Shown here: one piece after another, positions 24,057-33,422 of the stretch
Layout of the letters: each line of letters opens with the position of its first letter
How positions within the stretch are numbered: the first letter of the stretch is position 1
From: Sphingomonas hylomeconis
GTDB taxonomy: Bacteria; Pseudomonadota; Alphaproteobacteria; Sphingomonadales; Sphingomonadaceae
Reading direction: 5' to 3'
DNA: 64,000 bases
Assembly (NCBI RefSeq): GCF_025370105.1
Contig: NZ_JANQBK010000001.1
Span: 620,001-684,000 of the forward strand
Made by a program: the position numbers and the translations under genes
The notes under the pieces: model-generated
What the model was told of the DNA's origin: nothing
Databases searched by the model: none
What the model saw: only the letters and a program-made list of their open reading frames with translations

Positions 24057-25676
24057 TCAATCGAAATGCACGGCCGGCGCTTCGACCTTCTCGCCCTTGG
24101 CCGGCGGCTTCGGCCGCTTGAGCAACAGCACCAGTGGGATCGCCGCCATGGTGAGGATCATCATCAGTTTGAAATCGTCGAGATAGGCGATCATCGCTGC
24201 CTGCTGGTTGACGATGCCGTCGGCCATGGCGAGCGCCGCATCGGTGCTGCCGCCGAGGATCGAGCCGACCAGCGGATCCGCCGCGGTGAGCCCGCCCGCC
24301 GTGATATGCGCGCCCAATTCGGCATGGTTGATCTGAAGGTTGCGCGCGAGCAGCACCGTCACCGTGGAAATGCCGACCGACCCGCCGATGTTGCGCGACA
24401 GGTTCATCAGGCTGGCGCCTTCGGTGCGCTGGTGCGGCGGCAACGTGCCGAACGCCATGATGTTGAGCGGGATGAAGATAAGCCCGAGCCCGACGCCCTG
24501 CACCAGCCCGGTGACGATGAACGGCGTGGAGCCCATCTCGATCGTCCAGCCGGTCATGTCCCACAGCGAATAGGCCGCGATGATCAGCCCGCTGCCGACC
24601 AGCAGCCGCGGATCGACATTCTGCTTCATCAGCCGCCCGGCCAGCGCCATGCTGGCGACGATGCCGACGCCGCGCGGCATCAGCAGGATGCCGGTTTCCA
24701 GCACGGGATAGCCGAACAGGCTCTGCAGCATCGGCGGCAGCAGCGCGAGCGAGGCGGTCATCAGCACGCCGATGACGATCATGAAGCCGATGCCGGTGAC
24801 CAGATTGCGGTTGGCGAACAGGCTGCGTTCGAACATCGGGTTCTTGCCGGTGAACAGATGCACGCCGAACATCCAAGCGGCGCAGAGCGCCACCATGCCT
24901 TCGATGCGCACCTCCCACGACTCGAACCAGTCGTTGGTCTGGCCGCGATCGAGCATCAGCTGGAACACGCTGATCGCGATCGCCAGTAGCGAAAAGCCGA
25001 ACAGATCGAAGCGGCGCAGGCGGATCTCGCGCGTCGGCAGCAATGCCCAGAGGATTGCGAAGGTCACGATGCCGACCGGCACGTTGACGTAGAAGCACCA
25101 GCGCCAATCATAATTGTCAGTCAGCCACCCGCCGATCACCGGCCCCAGGATCGGCCCGACCATCACCCCCATGCCCCAGATCGACATTGCGCCGGCCTGT
25201 TTGGAGGGCGGGTTGATGTCCATCATCACCGTCTGGCTGAGCGGGTTCATGAACGCCGCGGCGATGCCCTGCAGGACGCGGAACAGCACCATCTCGGGCA
25301 GGTTGGTGGCGAGACCGCACAGCATCGAGGCGAGCACGAAGCCGACCACGGCATAAAGGAACAGGTTGCGGCTGCCGATCCGGTCGGACAGCCACCCGGT
25401 CATCGGAATTGCGACCGCCGAGGCGACGATATAGGAGGTCAGCACCCAGGTGACGGTGTCGGCGGTGGCGCTGAGCGACGCCTGCATGTGCGGCAGCGCG
25501 ACATTGGCGATAGTCGAATCGAGGATCTGCATGATCGTCGCGGCCATCACGCCGATGGTGAGCATCGGACGATTGCTGGTGTGGAGCGCAGCGCGCTCGA
25601 CCGCCGGCGCCGGTGCCTCGGTCGATTCGACTTCGGCGAGCGGATCGACGCCGCCGGGCGGGTTAGCGGTTGCCAT
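24057..25676 (-). CDS. emrB: DHA2-family drug efflux permease (EmrB type)
   Basis: A 539-residue major-facilitator permease with 14 predicted transmembrane helices, the EmrB/DHA2 layout for proton-driven export of hydrophobic compounds. Visible motifs are LDSTIANVALPHMQASL in helix 1, GWLSDRIGSRNLF (motif A) and GPILGPVIGGWLTDNYDWRW (motif C region). Its start overlaps the end of emrA by 14 bases. With emrA and an upstream MarR gene it forms a standard tripartite efflux operon; the outer-membrane channel is not encoded here. Confidence 0.93.
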   Translation of the reverse strand: MATANPPGGVDPLAEVESTEAPAPAVERAALHTSNRPMLTIGVMAATIMQILDSTIANVALPHMQASLSATADTVTWVLTSYIVASAVAIPMTGWLSDRIGSRNLFLYAVVGFVLASMLCGLATNLPEMVLFRVLQGIAAAFMNPLSQTVMMDINPPSKQAGAMSIWGMGVMVGPILGPVIGGWLTDNYDWRWCFYVNVPVGIVTFAILWALLPTREIRLRRFDLFGFSLLAIAISVFQLMLDRGQTNDWFESWEVRIEGMVALCAAWMFGVHLFTGKNPMFERSLFANRNLVTGIGFMIVIGVLMTASLALLPPMLQSLFGYPVLETGILLMPRGVGIVASMALAGRLMKQNVDPRLLVGSGLIIAAYSLWDMTGWTIEMGSTPFIVTGLVQGVGLGLIFIPLNIMAFGTLPPHQRTEGASLMNLSRNIGGSVGISTVTVLLARNLQINHAELGAHITAGGLTAADPLVGSILGGSTDAALAMADGIVNQQAAMIAYLDDFKLMMILTMAAIPLVLLLKRPKPPAKGEKVEAPAVHFD

Positions 25677-26730
25677 GATCGCGCACGTCGATCGTCACCT
25701 CGGCGGACAGGCCGGCGATCAACGGGCGCGGGCTCGGTTCGTCGATCGCGATGCGCACCGGCACGCGCTGCGTGACCTTGACCCAATTGCCGGTCGCGTT
25801 CTGCGCCGGCAGGACGGAAAATTCCGAACCGGTGCCCGCACCGATCGACTGGACATGGCCCTTCAGCTTGAGGCCCTTATAGGCGTCGAACGCGACCTCG
25901 GCAGGCTGGCCGACGCGCATCTGATTGAGATCGGTTTCCTTGAAATTGGCCTCGACCCAGGAGCGGTTGCTCTTGACGATCGATACCGCGGGGAGGCCGG
26001 AAACCATCATCTGGCCGACCTGTAGCCGGTCCGACTGGCTGATCGTGCCGCCATAGGGCGCATAGACCGCGGTGCGCGTGAGATCGAGCGCGGCCTTGGC
26101 GCGTTGCACCTGTGCCGCGGCGATCGCCGGCGAGACCGCGCTGCCGCCGGTGGCAAGCTTGGCGCGGGCCTCGGCGGCACCAGCCTGCGCATTGCCCAGC
26201 GTGGCGCGCGCCTGCTGCAGGCTGTGTTCGGCCTGTTGCAGCCGTGCGCGCGTGGTGAAGCCCCGCTTCATCAATGCGGCCTGACGGTCATAATCTTCCT
26301 GCGCGGCGAGGATCTGGTCCTGCGCGGCGGCGATATCGGCGCCCTTGCCCTGATAGCTGGACTGCAGCGTGCCGACATCGACCCGGGCGTTGGCGATCGC
26401 CACATCGGCCTGCGCGACGGCGATGCGGTAGGGATCGGGATCGATGCGGAACAGCAGGTCGCCGGCCTTGACGGTCTGATTTTCGTGCACCGCAACCTGC
26501 ACGATGCGGCCCGCGACATCGGCCGACACCGAGACCTTATCCTGCGCGATATAGGCGTTGTCGGTGGAGACGAAGCGCCCCGCGGTGAGCCACAGATAGG
26601 CCGCCACGGCGATCACCAGCAGCGGCACGCTGATCATCAGCGCGGTGCGCTTCCAGCGGCGCTTGGCGGTGGGCTCGGGCACGATCACGGTCTCCGCCAC
26701 GAACGGCTTCCGGGGGTCTGCATCAGCCAT
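25663..26730 (-). CDS. emrA: EmrA/HlyD-family efflux periplasmic adaptor
   Basis: A 355-residue membrane-fusion protein. A single N-terminal membrane helix (about 32-48, LMISVPLLVIAVAAYLW) is followed by the biotinyl-lipoyl half (STDNAYIAQDKVSVSADVAG), a long coiled-coil hairpin rich in Gln/Ala and the second lipoyl half with the beta-barrel (LKGHVQSIGAGTGSEFSVLP). It links EmrB to an outer-membrane channel. ATG at 26730 overlaps the marR stop by eight bases, so the three genes are coupled. Confidence 0.93.
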   Translation of the reverse strand: MADADPRKPFVAETVIVPEPTAKRRWKRTALMISVPLLVIAVAAYLWLTAGRFVSTDNAYIAQDKVSVSADVAGRIVQVAVHENQTVKAGDLLFRIDPDPYRIAVAQADVAIANARVDVGTLQSSYQGKGADIAAAQDQILAAQEDYDRQAALMKRGFTTRARLQQAEHSLQQARATLGNAQAGAAEARAKLATGGSAVSPAIAAAQVQRAKAALDLTRTAVYAPYGGTISQSDRLQVGQMMVSGLPAVSIVKSNRSWVEANFKETDLNQMRVGQPAEVAFDAYKGLKLKGHVQSIGAGTGSEFSVLPAQNATGNWVKVTQRVPVRIAIDEPSPRPLIAGLSAEVTIDVRDHGNR

Positions 26731-27163
26731 GGTCGGCCTCGTTAGTGTCGATTGCGGTGAGGTTGTCGCGGATCCGCTGCAGCGTTTCCGAAAATAGCGT
26801 GCGGCTGTGATCGTCGATCCCGGCCAGCGCGTCGTCGAGCAGGCCGTCCGCCACGACATGGAGCTTGTCGAGCAGCGGGCGGGACGTGTCGGTGAGGTAG
26901 ATGCGCCAGACACGGCGATCGGTCGGATCGCGGCGGCGCTCGACATGCCCGGCTTCCTCGAGCCGGTCGATCATCCGGCACAGTGTGATCGGCTCGACCT
27001 CGAGCCGATCCGCCAGACCACCCTGGTTGATGCCTTCGACGCGGCTCAGCGTGGTGAGCACGCGCCACTGTGCACGTGTCACGCCGATCAGCCGGGCGCG
27101 CGCATCGAAGCGACGCCGCAACAGGCGCGACACATCGCTGACCAGAAAGCCGACATTTTCCAT
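26723..27163 (-). CDS. MarR family transcriptional regulator of the emrAB genes
   Basis: A winged-helix repressor of 146 residues if started MENVGFLVSDVSRLLRRRFD at 27163. Upstream in-frame ATGs at 27199-27175 run into a perfect palindrome (27178-27189) that looks like its operator, so the later start is preferred. The DNA-binding region VEGINQGGLADRLEVEPITL and the wing RRRDPTDRRVWRIYLT are typical. It leads the emrAB operon and most likely represses it until an efflux substrate binds. Confidence 0.9.
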   Translation of the reverse strand: MENVGFLVSDVSRLLRRRFDARARLIGVTRAQWRVLTTLSRVEGINQGGLADRLEVEPITLCRMIDRLEEAGHVERRRDPTDRRVWRIYLTDTSRPLLDKLHVVADGLLDDALAGIDDHSRTLFSETLQRIRDNLTAIDTNEADHG

Positions 27164-27177
27164 CCGCACGCACATAG

Positions 27178-27189
27178 TAAGCATGCTTA
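27178..27189. promoter_or_regulatory. MarR operator candidate
   Basis: TAAGCATGCTTA is a perfect 12-bp dyad within AGTAAGCATGCTTAGG, immediately upstream of the preferred marR start. MarR dimers bind dyads of this size at their own promoters. The symmetry is observed, the binding is inferred. Confidence 0.6.
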
Positions 27190-27235
27190 GGGTTGGCAAT
27201 GGTAGAGCAACATTGGCGACAGGTTGCGACTATGG

Positions 27236-27278
27236 TGCGAGTTACTCTCAATAGCGTTGACAATGCGAGTTACTCGCA
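27236..27278 (+). promoter_or_regulatory. Tandem Fur boxes and promoter of the TonB receptor gene
   Basis: Two copies of TGCGAGTTACTCNCA lie at 27236-27250 (one mismatch) and 27264-27278 (perfect dyad TGCGAGT-T-ACTCGCA), 28 bases apart start to start. TTGACA at 27257-27262 can serve as a -35 box, which places the perfect dyad over the spacer toward a weak -10 near 27278. Position ahead of a siderophore receptor makes Fur the likely binder. Confidence 0.6.
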
Positions 27279-27311
27279 ATAGCGGCTTTGTAACAACAAG
27301 GGGATCTTTTC

Positions 27312-29774
27312 ATGCGTTCCGATACCAGTCGCCGCTCGCTCACCGCCACGCCGGCATTCCTGGCGCTGTCCTGCTTCGGGGCGTTCATGACGGCGCCGGC
27401 GGCAGCCGCAATCGATGGCACGCCCGCGGCCGACACCGATCAGTCGCAACGCCAGGATGACGACATCATCGTCAACGGCGAGCGGCAGAAGTCGGTCGAA
27501 AGCCCCAAGGCAACGCGCCCGCTGCTCGATACGCCGCAGACGATCACGGTGATCGGCGACCAGACGATCCGCAAACAGAATTTGCTGACGTTGCGCGACG
27601 CGCTGCAGACGATCCCCGGCATCACCTTCGGCGCGGGCGAGGGCGGCGGTGGCTATGGCGACAGCATCAACCTGCGCGGTTATTCGGCCAACAACGACAT
27701 CACGATCGATGGGGTGCGCGACAGCGCGCAGTATAGCCGCAGCGAGACGTTCAACCTGCAGCAGATCGAAGTCTATAACGGCGCGAACAGCGTGTTCAAC
27801 GGCGCGGGCTCGGTCGGCGGCACGATCAACCTCGTCACCAAGGTGCCACAGCGCGAGAACCTGACGGTGGTCCAGGCCGGCGTCGGCACGGACGATTATT
27901 ACCGCGCGACGGTCGACAGCAATGTGCGGGTCAGCGATCTCGTCGCGGTGCGGCTCAACGGCGTGTATCACCGCAACGACGTGCCCGGCCGCGATGTCGA
28001 GAAGAACAAGCGCTGGGCGGTTGCGCCGTCGCTGACCATCGGCGTGGATAGCCCGACCAATCTGGTGTTCCAGTATCTGCACCAGAAGGACAATAATGTG
28101 CCGGTCTACGGCGTGCCCTATTACCGCAACGCCTTCTTCAGCGGGCCACTGCCCGGCGTCGACGACAGCAATTATTACGGCATCGAAAATCTCGACAAGC
28201 AGGACATTCTGGTCGACCAGGCGACGGTGCGCTTCACGCATGCGTTCAGCGACAAGGTGTCGATCCGCAACCTCAGCCGCTGGCAGCGCGTCAGCCAGGA
28301 TTCGGCCACCAGTGCGCCGCAGGGCACCTATTGCCTGCCCGGGGCGACGGCGGGGACGGGGATTGCCGGCAACGGCACATCGTGCACGACGCCCGGTTTT
28401 TACGTGCCGAGCGGCCCGCGCGGGACGATCCGCGATCAGGAAAATCAGCTCCTGTACAATCAGACCGATCTGCGCGCGGTGTTCGACACGTTCGGGCTCG
28501 AGCATACGGCGGTGCTCGGCGCATCCTTCGCGCAGGAGGATTATTCGATCGTCAGCGGCAACGTGCTGCGCACCGCGAGCGGCGTGGTCGTCGCGCAGCC
28601 CAATATCGACCTCTTCAACCCGAACACCACCTACACCGGCGCGCTGAACTTCATCCAGGCGAGCCGCGCGCAGGGCGTCAGCACCAATGCCGCGGCCTAT
28701 CTGTTCGACACGATCAAGATCGTGCCGCAACTCGAGGCCAATGTCGGGCTGCGCTACGAGCATGCCAAGGCGACGTTCCGGACCGATACCTATTCGACGG
28801 CGACGGCAGCGGGATCGCCAGCACTCGGCACCTATACGCGCGGGCTGAACCAATCGAGCGACGAGACCCTGTTCTCGTACCGCCTGGGCCTCAATTTCAA
28901 GCCGATCGACACGGTCAGCCTCTACGTCGCCTATGGCAATTCCACCACGCCGACTTCGGCGACGGTGCGGTTGAGCTGCGGCACGGTGATCACCGCGCCG
29001 TCGGGCGCGCTCGATCCGTGCGACGTGCAGCCGGAAAAGGCGGTCAATTACGAGATCGGCGCCAAGGCCGATCTGTTCGGCCGCCGCCTGCAACTGACCG
29101 CCGCGGTGTTTCGCAACGACCGCACCAATTACCGTGTCGCGACCAACGATCCGATCGTCGGCACGCTGCCGGTGACCGACGGCCGCTCGCGCGTCGACGG
29201 CATCGCGCTCGGCGCCAGCGGCAACATCACCAAGGCGTGGAGCGTGTTCGCCAACTATACCTATCTCGACAGCGAGATCAGACAGAGCGTGTCGAACTTC
29301 TGCCTGGCCAATCCGGGGCGGCTGACCACCAGCACGGCGACGCCGCCGGTGACCACCAACATCTGCGGCAATTCCACCGCGGTGCTCGACCCGCAGGCCG
29401 GGCAGGAGCTGAACAACACGCCCAAACATTCGGGCAGCCTGTTCACCACCTATACGCTGCCGTTCGGGCTACAGCTCGGCTATGGCCTGAGCTACCAGGG
29501 CAGCTTCGCGCTCAACAACAGCGCGCTGGTGACGCCGATCGTGGCCGGCAGCAACGGCCTGGCCAACGGCGCGGCGCTGACCCCGGTGTTCCGGACCAAG
29601 GCCTATACCACGCATCGCGCCTTCCTGTCCTATCCGGTCACGCCCGGCCTCACCGCGCAGGTCAACGTGCAGAACTTTACGAACGCGCGCTACTTCACCG
29701 GCATCCGCAACAATGGCTGGGCGGTACCGGGCGAGGATCGGTCGGCGGTGTTCAGCCTCTACTACAGCTTCTGA
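27312..29774 (+). CDS. TonB-dependent siderophore receptor (Fiu-like)
   Basis: An 820-residue outer-membrane receptor importing ferric siderophores with energy from TonB. A signal peptide covers about 1-33 (SLTATPAFLALSCFGAFM.. AAAA). A TonB-box-like stretch (DDDIIVNGE, about 49-57) is followed by the plug (TPQTITVIGDQTIRKQ, LRDALQTIPGITF, INLRGYSANNDITIDGVRD) and a 22-strand barrel ending in the aromatic YYSF. The plug matches the catecholate-type Fiu/CirA group. It is preceded by two Fur-like dyads and followed by a PiuC-type dioxygenase gene, the usual fiu-ybiX pairing. Confidence 0.93.
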   Translation: MRSDTSRRSLTATPAFLALSCFGAFMTAPAAAAIDGTPAADTDQSQRQDDDIIVNGERQKSVESPKATRPLLDTPQTITVIGDQTIRKQNLLTLRDALQTIPGITFGAGEGGGGYGDSINLRGYSANNDITIDGVRDSAQYSRSETFNLQQIEVYNGANSVFNGAGSVGGTINLVTKVPQRENLTVVQAGVGTDDYYRATVDSNVRVSDLVAVRLNGVYHRNDVPGRDVEKNKRWAVAPSLTIGVDSPTNLVFQYLHQKDNNVPVYGVPYYRNAFFSGPLPGVDDSNYYGIENLDKQDILVDQATVRFTHAFSDKVSIRNLSRWQRVSQDSATSAPQGTYCLPGATAGTGIAGNGTSCTTPGFYVPSGPRGTIRDQENQLLYNQTDLRAVFDTFGLEHTAVLGASFAQEDYSIVSGNVLRTASGVVVAQPNIDLFNPNTTYTGALNFIQASRAQGVSTNAAAYLFDTIKIVPQLEANVGLRYEHAKATFRTDTYSTATAAGSPALGTYTRGLNQSSDETLFSYRLGLNFKPIDTVSLYVAYGNSTTPTSATVRLSCGTVITAPSGALDPCDVQPEKAVNYEIGAKADLFGRRLQLTAAVFRNDRTNYRVATNDPIVGTLPVTDGRSRVDGIALGASGNITKAWSVFANYTYLDSEIRQSVSNFCLANPGRLTTSTATPPVTTNICGNSTAVLDPQAGQELNNTPKHSGSLFTTYTLPFGLQLGYGLSYQGSFALNNSALVTPIVAGSNGLANGAALTPVFRTKAYTTHRAFLSYPVTPGLTAQVNVQNFTNARYFTGIRNNGWAVPGEDRSAVFSLYYSF

Positions 29775-29780
29775 CCGATC

Positions 29781-29819
29781 TGGCGCGATCGGGCTGGCAT
29801 GCGTCGCCCGATCGCGCCA
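29781..29819. terminator. Strong hairpin after the TonB receptor gene
   Basis: TGGCGCGATCGGGC at 29781-29794 pairs perfectly over 14 bases with GCCCGATCGCGCCA at 29806-29819 across an 11-base loop. It starts seven bases after the receptor stop. There is no T tract, so it may slow or partly stop transcription into piuC, or protect the 3' end of the receptor mRNA. Confidence 0.5.
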
Positions 29820-29849
29820 CACTGATGCCATGACCGGGAAATCGAACCG

Positions 29850-30533
29850 ATGCTGACTACCATCCCCGACGTTCTGGATGCGGCGGCGGTCGCGCGGCTG
29901 CGCGCGCTGATCGATGGTGCGCCGTGGGTCGACGGCAACGTGACGTCGGGCGCGCAGAGCGCGCTGGTCAAGCGCAACGAGCAATTGCCCGAAGACAGCG
30001 CCGAGGCGCGCGCGGCGGGCAATATGGTGCTCGAGGCGCTGGGCCGGTCGCCCCTGTTCGTCGCGGCGGCACTGCCGGCCAAGGTATTTCCGCCGCTGTT
30101 CAACCGCTATGCCGGCGGGCAGGCATTCGGCACACATATCGACAATGCGATCCGCATGCAGCGCGGCACCGATTTCCGCATCCGCAGCGATCTCTCGGCG
30201 ACGTTGTTCCTCGAACCGCCCGAAGCCTATGACGGCGGCGAGCTGGTGATCGAGGACACGTTCGGGGTGCAATCGATCAAGCTGCCGGCCGGCCATCTGC
30301 TGCTCTATCCCGCTTCCAGCCTGCACCGCGTCGAGCCGGTGACGCGGGGCACGCGCACCGCCTCGTTCTTCTGGATCCAGTCGATGGTGCGCGACGACGG
30401 CGCGCGGCGCATCCTGTTCGATCTCGACCAGGCGGTGCAAAGCGTCGCGCTGGCGCAGGGGCAGGGCGATGCCGCGGTGGTGCAACTGACCGGCGTGTAT
30501 CACAATCTGTTGCGGCGCTGGGCCGAGGCATGA
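29850..30533 (+). CDS. piuC: PKHD-type Fe(II)/2-oxoglutarate dioxygenase (PiuC/YbiX)
   Basis: A 227-residue dioxygenase of the PiuC/YbiX family, partner of iron-regulated TonB receptors; its exact substrate is not settled. The iron ligands are visible as HIDNAIRM (His/Asp near 97-99) and the distal His in [12 protein letters not shown] near 159, with the 2-oxoglutarate Arg in [12 protein letters not shown]. Length is normal. It follows the receptor gene at 76 bases and overlaps the next gene by four (ATGA), so co-expression under iron limitation is likely. Confidence 0.93.
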   Translation: MLTTIPDVLDAAAVARLRALIDGAPWVDGNVTSGAQSALVKRNEQLPEDSAEARAAGNMVLEALGRSPLFVAAALPAKVFPPLFNRYAGGQAFGTHIDNAIRMQRGTDFRIRSDLSATLFLEPPEAYDGGELVIEDTFGVQSIKLPAGHLLLYPASSLHRVEPVTRGTRTASFFWIQSMVRDDGARRILFDLDQAVQSVALAQGQGDAAVVQLTGVYHNLLRRWAEA

Positions 30534-31114
30534 GGCGGGCGGCGGTCGCGCTGCTGCTCGCCGCCGGCGCAGGCCAGGCGCAATCCGGGCCGTTTGCCGC
30601 GATACCCGATGTCACGATCCTTTATTACGATGTCGCCGGCACCGACCTGCCGACGATCCGCGCCGACATGCGCAAGCTCAGGCCGACCGACCCCGCCGAC
30701 CAGCAGCGCGTCGATGCGCTGACGCGTACCGCGCTGCGCTGGTCGTGGCCGGTGCGCGACGGCGCATGCCAGCTGCAGGACGCGACGGTGACGTTCAGCG
30801 CGACGGTGACTCTGCCGCGGCTGGCCGATGCCGCGGTGCCGGAGACCGTCCGGCTGGACTGGGCGCGGTATCTCGCCGTGATCGAGGCGCACGAGCTGGC
30901 GCATCTGCGCAACGGCTATGACGGCCGGCTCGAACTGCTGGCAGCGATCAACGCGGCCACTTGCGATACGGCCGATGCGGTGGCCAAGGCGGCGCTGGCG
31001 GCGATCCAGCAACGCGACTTCGCCCTGGACCGGGCGACCGATCACGGCGCGCGCGATCCCGCAACTGGCGCGGAAACCCCTGCTGCGCCGGCAACGGCAG
31101 CGCGCCCGCACTAA
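30530..31114 (+). CDS. DUF922 predicted secreted zinc protease
   Basis: A 194-residue protein with a signal peptide (about 1-18, [18 protein letters not shown]) and a DUF922-type domain. The zincin signature [11 protein letters not shown] (HExxH) is near 124-134 within [16 protein letters not shown]922 proteins are predicted periplasmic Zn-dependent proteases, with no known substrate. It overlaps the piuC stop (ATGA) and may belong to the iron-regulated unit. The C-terminal 25 residues are Ala/Pro-rich and disordered-looking. Confidence 0.85.
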   Translation: MRRAAVALLLAAGAGQAQSGPFAAIPDVTILYYDVAGTDLPTIRADMRKLRPTDPADQQRVDALTRTALRWSWPVRDGACQLQDATVTFSATVTLPRLADAAVPETVRLDWARYLAVIEAHELAHLRNGYDGRLELLAAINAATCDTADAVAKAALAAIQQRDFALDRATDHGARDPATGAETPAAPATAARPH

Positions 31115-31235
31115 GCCGGGGGGGCGGCCGGCGCCGCCCGGTTCGCCCTGGTCTTATCTGAGCAGCACCGGCGGTTGCGCGCGGATTGTTTGGCTGCCGC
31201 GCACCCCTTCCTCCCGGTCGTGCGTTCGGCGGGCA

Positions 31236-32069
31236 ATGAAGAGCGTGTGGTTCATCACCAATCCGGCCTCGGGCTCGACCAGCCAGGCGAAATGCGATGC
31301 GATCCAGGCGGTGTTTGCCGAGCGCGGGCTGACGCTGGCCGGGCGCACCGCGTTCCCGGCGGATGACCTGCCCGAGCCCGCCGCGCTCGATGCCGCCGGG
31401 GTGGACACCGCCATCCTGTTCGCCGGCGACGGCACGGTCAACGCCGCGGTATCGCGGCTGGCCGCATGGCGCGGGAAGATTCTGATCCTGCCGGGCGGAA
31501 CGATGAACCTGCTCGCCAAGGCGCTGCACGGCGATGCCGATGCCAGCGCGATCGTGCATGCCGCGCATCGCGGTGGCGAGACCGTCGCGCTGCCGGTCGT
31601 CGCGGCCGGGCCGCATCGCGGGCTGGTCGGCGTGATCCTGGGGCCGGCGGCAAGCTGGGTGCGGGCGCGCGAACTGGTGCGCGCCGGCCGGCTGCGCGGG
31701 TTGCTGCGCGCGATGCGCCACGCCTGGGCGAAGACGTTCACGCGCGGCATCCGGCTTGAGGACGTACCGGCGCTGCGCCACCGCCAGCAGGCGATCTTCG
31801 TCATGCCCGACAATGGCAACCTCGATCTGCGCGGCATCGACGCGCGCGCCTGGCGCTCGATCGTCGCGCTCGGCTGGGACTGGCTGACCGGCGACTGGAT
31901 CGCCTCGCCGGCGGTGACGCAGGTGCATGTCGCCGCGCTGCGCGTCGCCGGGCGCAAGCCGACGCTGGCGCTGTTCGACGGCGAACCGGTGATGCTCGCG
32001 CCGGGCGTGACGATTACCGGCGGGATGACCGCCAAGATGTTCATTCGGACCAAGGGGAAAAGTGCGTGA
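31236..32069 (+). CDS. Diacylglycerol/lipid kinase catalytic-domain protein
   Basis: A 277-residue protein with the diacylglycerol-kinase catalytic fold: FITNPASGS at 5-13, the nucleotide loop FAGDGTVNAAV near 65-75 (GGDGT in canonical members, here AGDGT) and LPGGTMNLLA near 90-99. The C-terminal beta domain (LALFDGEPVMLAPGVTITGG) is present. It probably phosphorylates a lipid at the inner membrane. The ATG at 31236 is where homology begins. The GTG of the following phosphoesterase overlaps its stop (GTGA), a common pairing. Confidence 0.9.
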   Translation: MKSVWFITNPASGSTSQAKCDAIQAVFAERGLTLAGRTAFPADDLPEPAALDAAGVDTAILFAGDGTVNAAVSRLAAWRGKILILPGGTMNLLAKALHGDADASAIVHAAHRGGETVALPVVAAGPHRGLVGVILGPAASWVRARELVRAGRLRGLLRAMRHAWAKTFTRGIRLEDVPALRHRQQAIFVMPDNGNLDLRGIDARAWRSIVALGWDWLTGDWIASPAVTQVHVAALRVAGRKPTLALFDGEPVMLAPGVTITGGMTAKMFIRTKGKSA

Positions 32070-32836
32070 TCCGCCTGTTTCATGTCAGCGACGTGCATTT
32101 CGGACGCGAGGATCGCGCCGCGGTCGCCTGGTTCGAGGAGACGGTGCATGCCGAGAAACCGGACGCGGTGATCATGACCGGCGATCTCACGATGCGCGCC
32201 AAGAAGGACGAGTTCGATGCCGGACTCGCCTGGCTGCAGCGGTTGGGCGTGCCGGTGACGGTGGAGGTGGGCAATCACGATCTGCCGCTGTTCAACCCGC
32301 TGCGCCGCTTCTTCCGCCCCTATCATCGCTATCACAAGGTCGAGCGGCTGGTTGAAAAGCCGCTCGACCTGCCCGGCGTGGTGATCGTGCCGCTGGTCAC
32401 GACGGCGCGATTCCAGTTCCGGCTCGATTGGTCGAAAGGCTATGTCGGGACGCGCAACCTGGAACAGACGCTGGCGCTGGTCGAGGCGGCGCCCAAGGAC
32501 GCGCTGGTGTTCATCGCCTGCCATCATCCGCTGATCGAGGGCGACACGCAGGCAACCTCCGAGACGCGGCACGGCAAGCAGGCGTTCGCCGCACTCGCCG
32601 CCGCCGGCGCGGATGCGGTAATGACCGGCCATGTGCATGACGCGTTCGACATCGTGCACGAGACGGGCGGTCACCGCATGCGGATGATCGGCGCCGGCAC
32701 GCTGTCGGAACGGACGCGCGCGCTGCCGCCGTCGTTCAACGAGGTGCGGATCGCCGACGGCACGTTCGATGTGGTGTTGCGCAATTTCGGGCCGCAGCCG
32801 GATGTCGTGCTGCCCCGGGAACAGACGTCGGCCTAG
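32066..32836 (+). CDS. Calcineurin-like metallophosphoesterase
   Basis: A 256-residue phosphoesterase. All metal-binding blocks are visible: DVHFG (9-13), GDLT (near 39), GNHD (near 69), HHPL (near 152) and GHVHD (near 191). The substrate is unknown; linked to the lipid kinase by a GTGA overlap, it may act on a phosphorylated lipid or nucleotide. Its stop codon overlaps the stop of the convergent gene at 32833 within CTAG. Confidence 0.92.
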   Translation: MIRLFHVSDVHFGREDRAAVAWFEETVHAEKPDAVIMTGDLTMRAKKDEFDAGLAWLQRLGVPVTVEVGNHDLPLFNPLRRFFRPYHRYHKVERLVEKPLDLPGVVIVPLVTTARFQFRLDWSKGYVGTRNLEQTLALVEAAPKDALVFIACHHPLIEGDTQATSETRHGKQAFAALAAAGADAVMTGHVHDAFDIVHETGGHRMRMIGAGTLSERTRALPPSFNEVRIADGTFDVVLRNFGPQPDVVLPREQTSA

Positions 32837-33318
32837 CGCAACCAGCGCTGCATCTGGGGGAAGGGGGCGGCACCGTGCGCCTTGGCCGTCGGCGCATCGT
32901 ACGCCATGCCGAACCATTGCAGCAGCGGCAGCGCGAGATAATCGCCCGCGTCGAACAGGGCGGCAAGATGCGCCCCGCCGCCCTTATAGCCGTGATCGTG
33001 AAACACGATGCGGGGATCGATGCCGATCGCCCGCGCGGCGGCATAGGACCAGGCGATCGCCGCCATCTCCTCGCCGCCATCCGGCGGCACGTCGCCGAGC
33101 GTCGGGCGCGCTGCCGGATCGGTCACCGCGATATGCCCCGCCTCGTGCAGCAGATCGCCCGGATGGGTCAGTCGCGCGAGATCGACGACCAGCGCGCCGT
33201 CCCGGATCGCCATGGCGGGTAGAAAGGTATCGCCGGGGATTGCCTCCAGCACCACCGCAATGCCGATGCGATCGAGGAAGGTGAGGATGCCCGTGGTGAT
33301 GTCGTTCTGCGGCGTCAT
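32833..33318 (-). CDS. Putative zincin-fold protein (HEAGH motif)
   Basis: A 161-residue protein with a HExxH-type motif, LLHEAGHIAV (about 59-68), and later acidic residues (GEEMAAIAWSYAAA) that could complete a gluzincin/IrrE-like site. I know no named family for the whole protein. The ATG at 33318 is preferred to an in-frame TTG at 33327. It is convergent with the phosphoesterase gene, stops overlapping, and lies just beyond the rpsI terminator, so it is an independent unit. Confidence 0.7.
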   Translation of the reverse strand: MTPQNDITTGILTFLDRIGIAVVLEAIPGDTFLPAMAIRDGALVVDLARLTHPGDLLHEAGHIAVTDPAARPTLGDVPPDGGEEMAAIAWSYAAARAIGIDPRIVFHDHGYKGGGAHLAALFDAGDYLALPLLQWFGMAYDAPTAKAHGAAPFPQMQRWLR

Positions 33319-33369
33319 GGTCGGCAACGATAAGCGACCCTGCAGCGGAAGAGTAGCGGCTTGGAACCG

Positions 33370-33401
33370 AAAAGGGCGGCCCGTTGCCGGACCGCCCTTT
33401 T
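33370..33401 (-). terminator. Intrinsic terminator of rplM-rpsI
   Basis: AAAAGGGCGG at 33370-33379 pairs perfectly with CCGCCCTTTT at 33392-33401. Read on the minus strand, the stem ends in TTTT and starts 21 bases after the rpsI stop. It is symmetrical enough to work in both directions. Confidence 0.8.
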
Positions 33402-33422
33402 GCGTAGCAATAAAGGAAAGAC

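Noticed and set aside
27270..29429. 719-codon minus-strand open frame opposite the TonB receptor
   Set aside because: Shadow of a receptor with signal peptide, plug and barrel motifs; it would also cover the Fur boxes.
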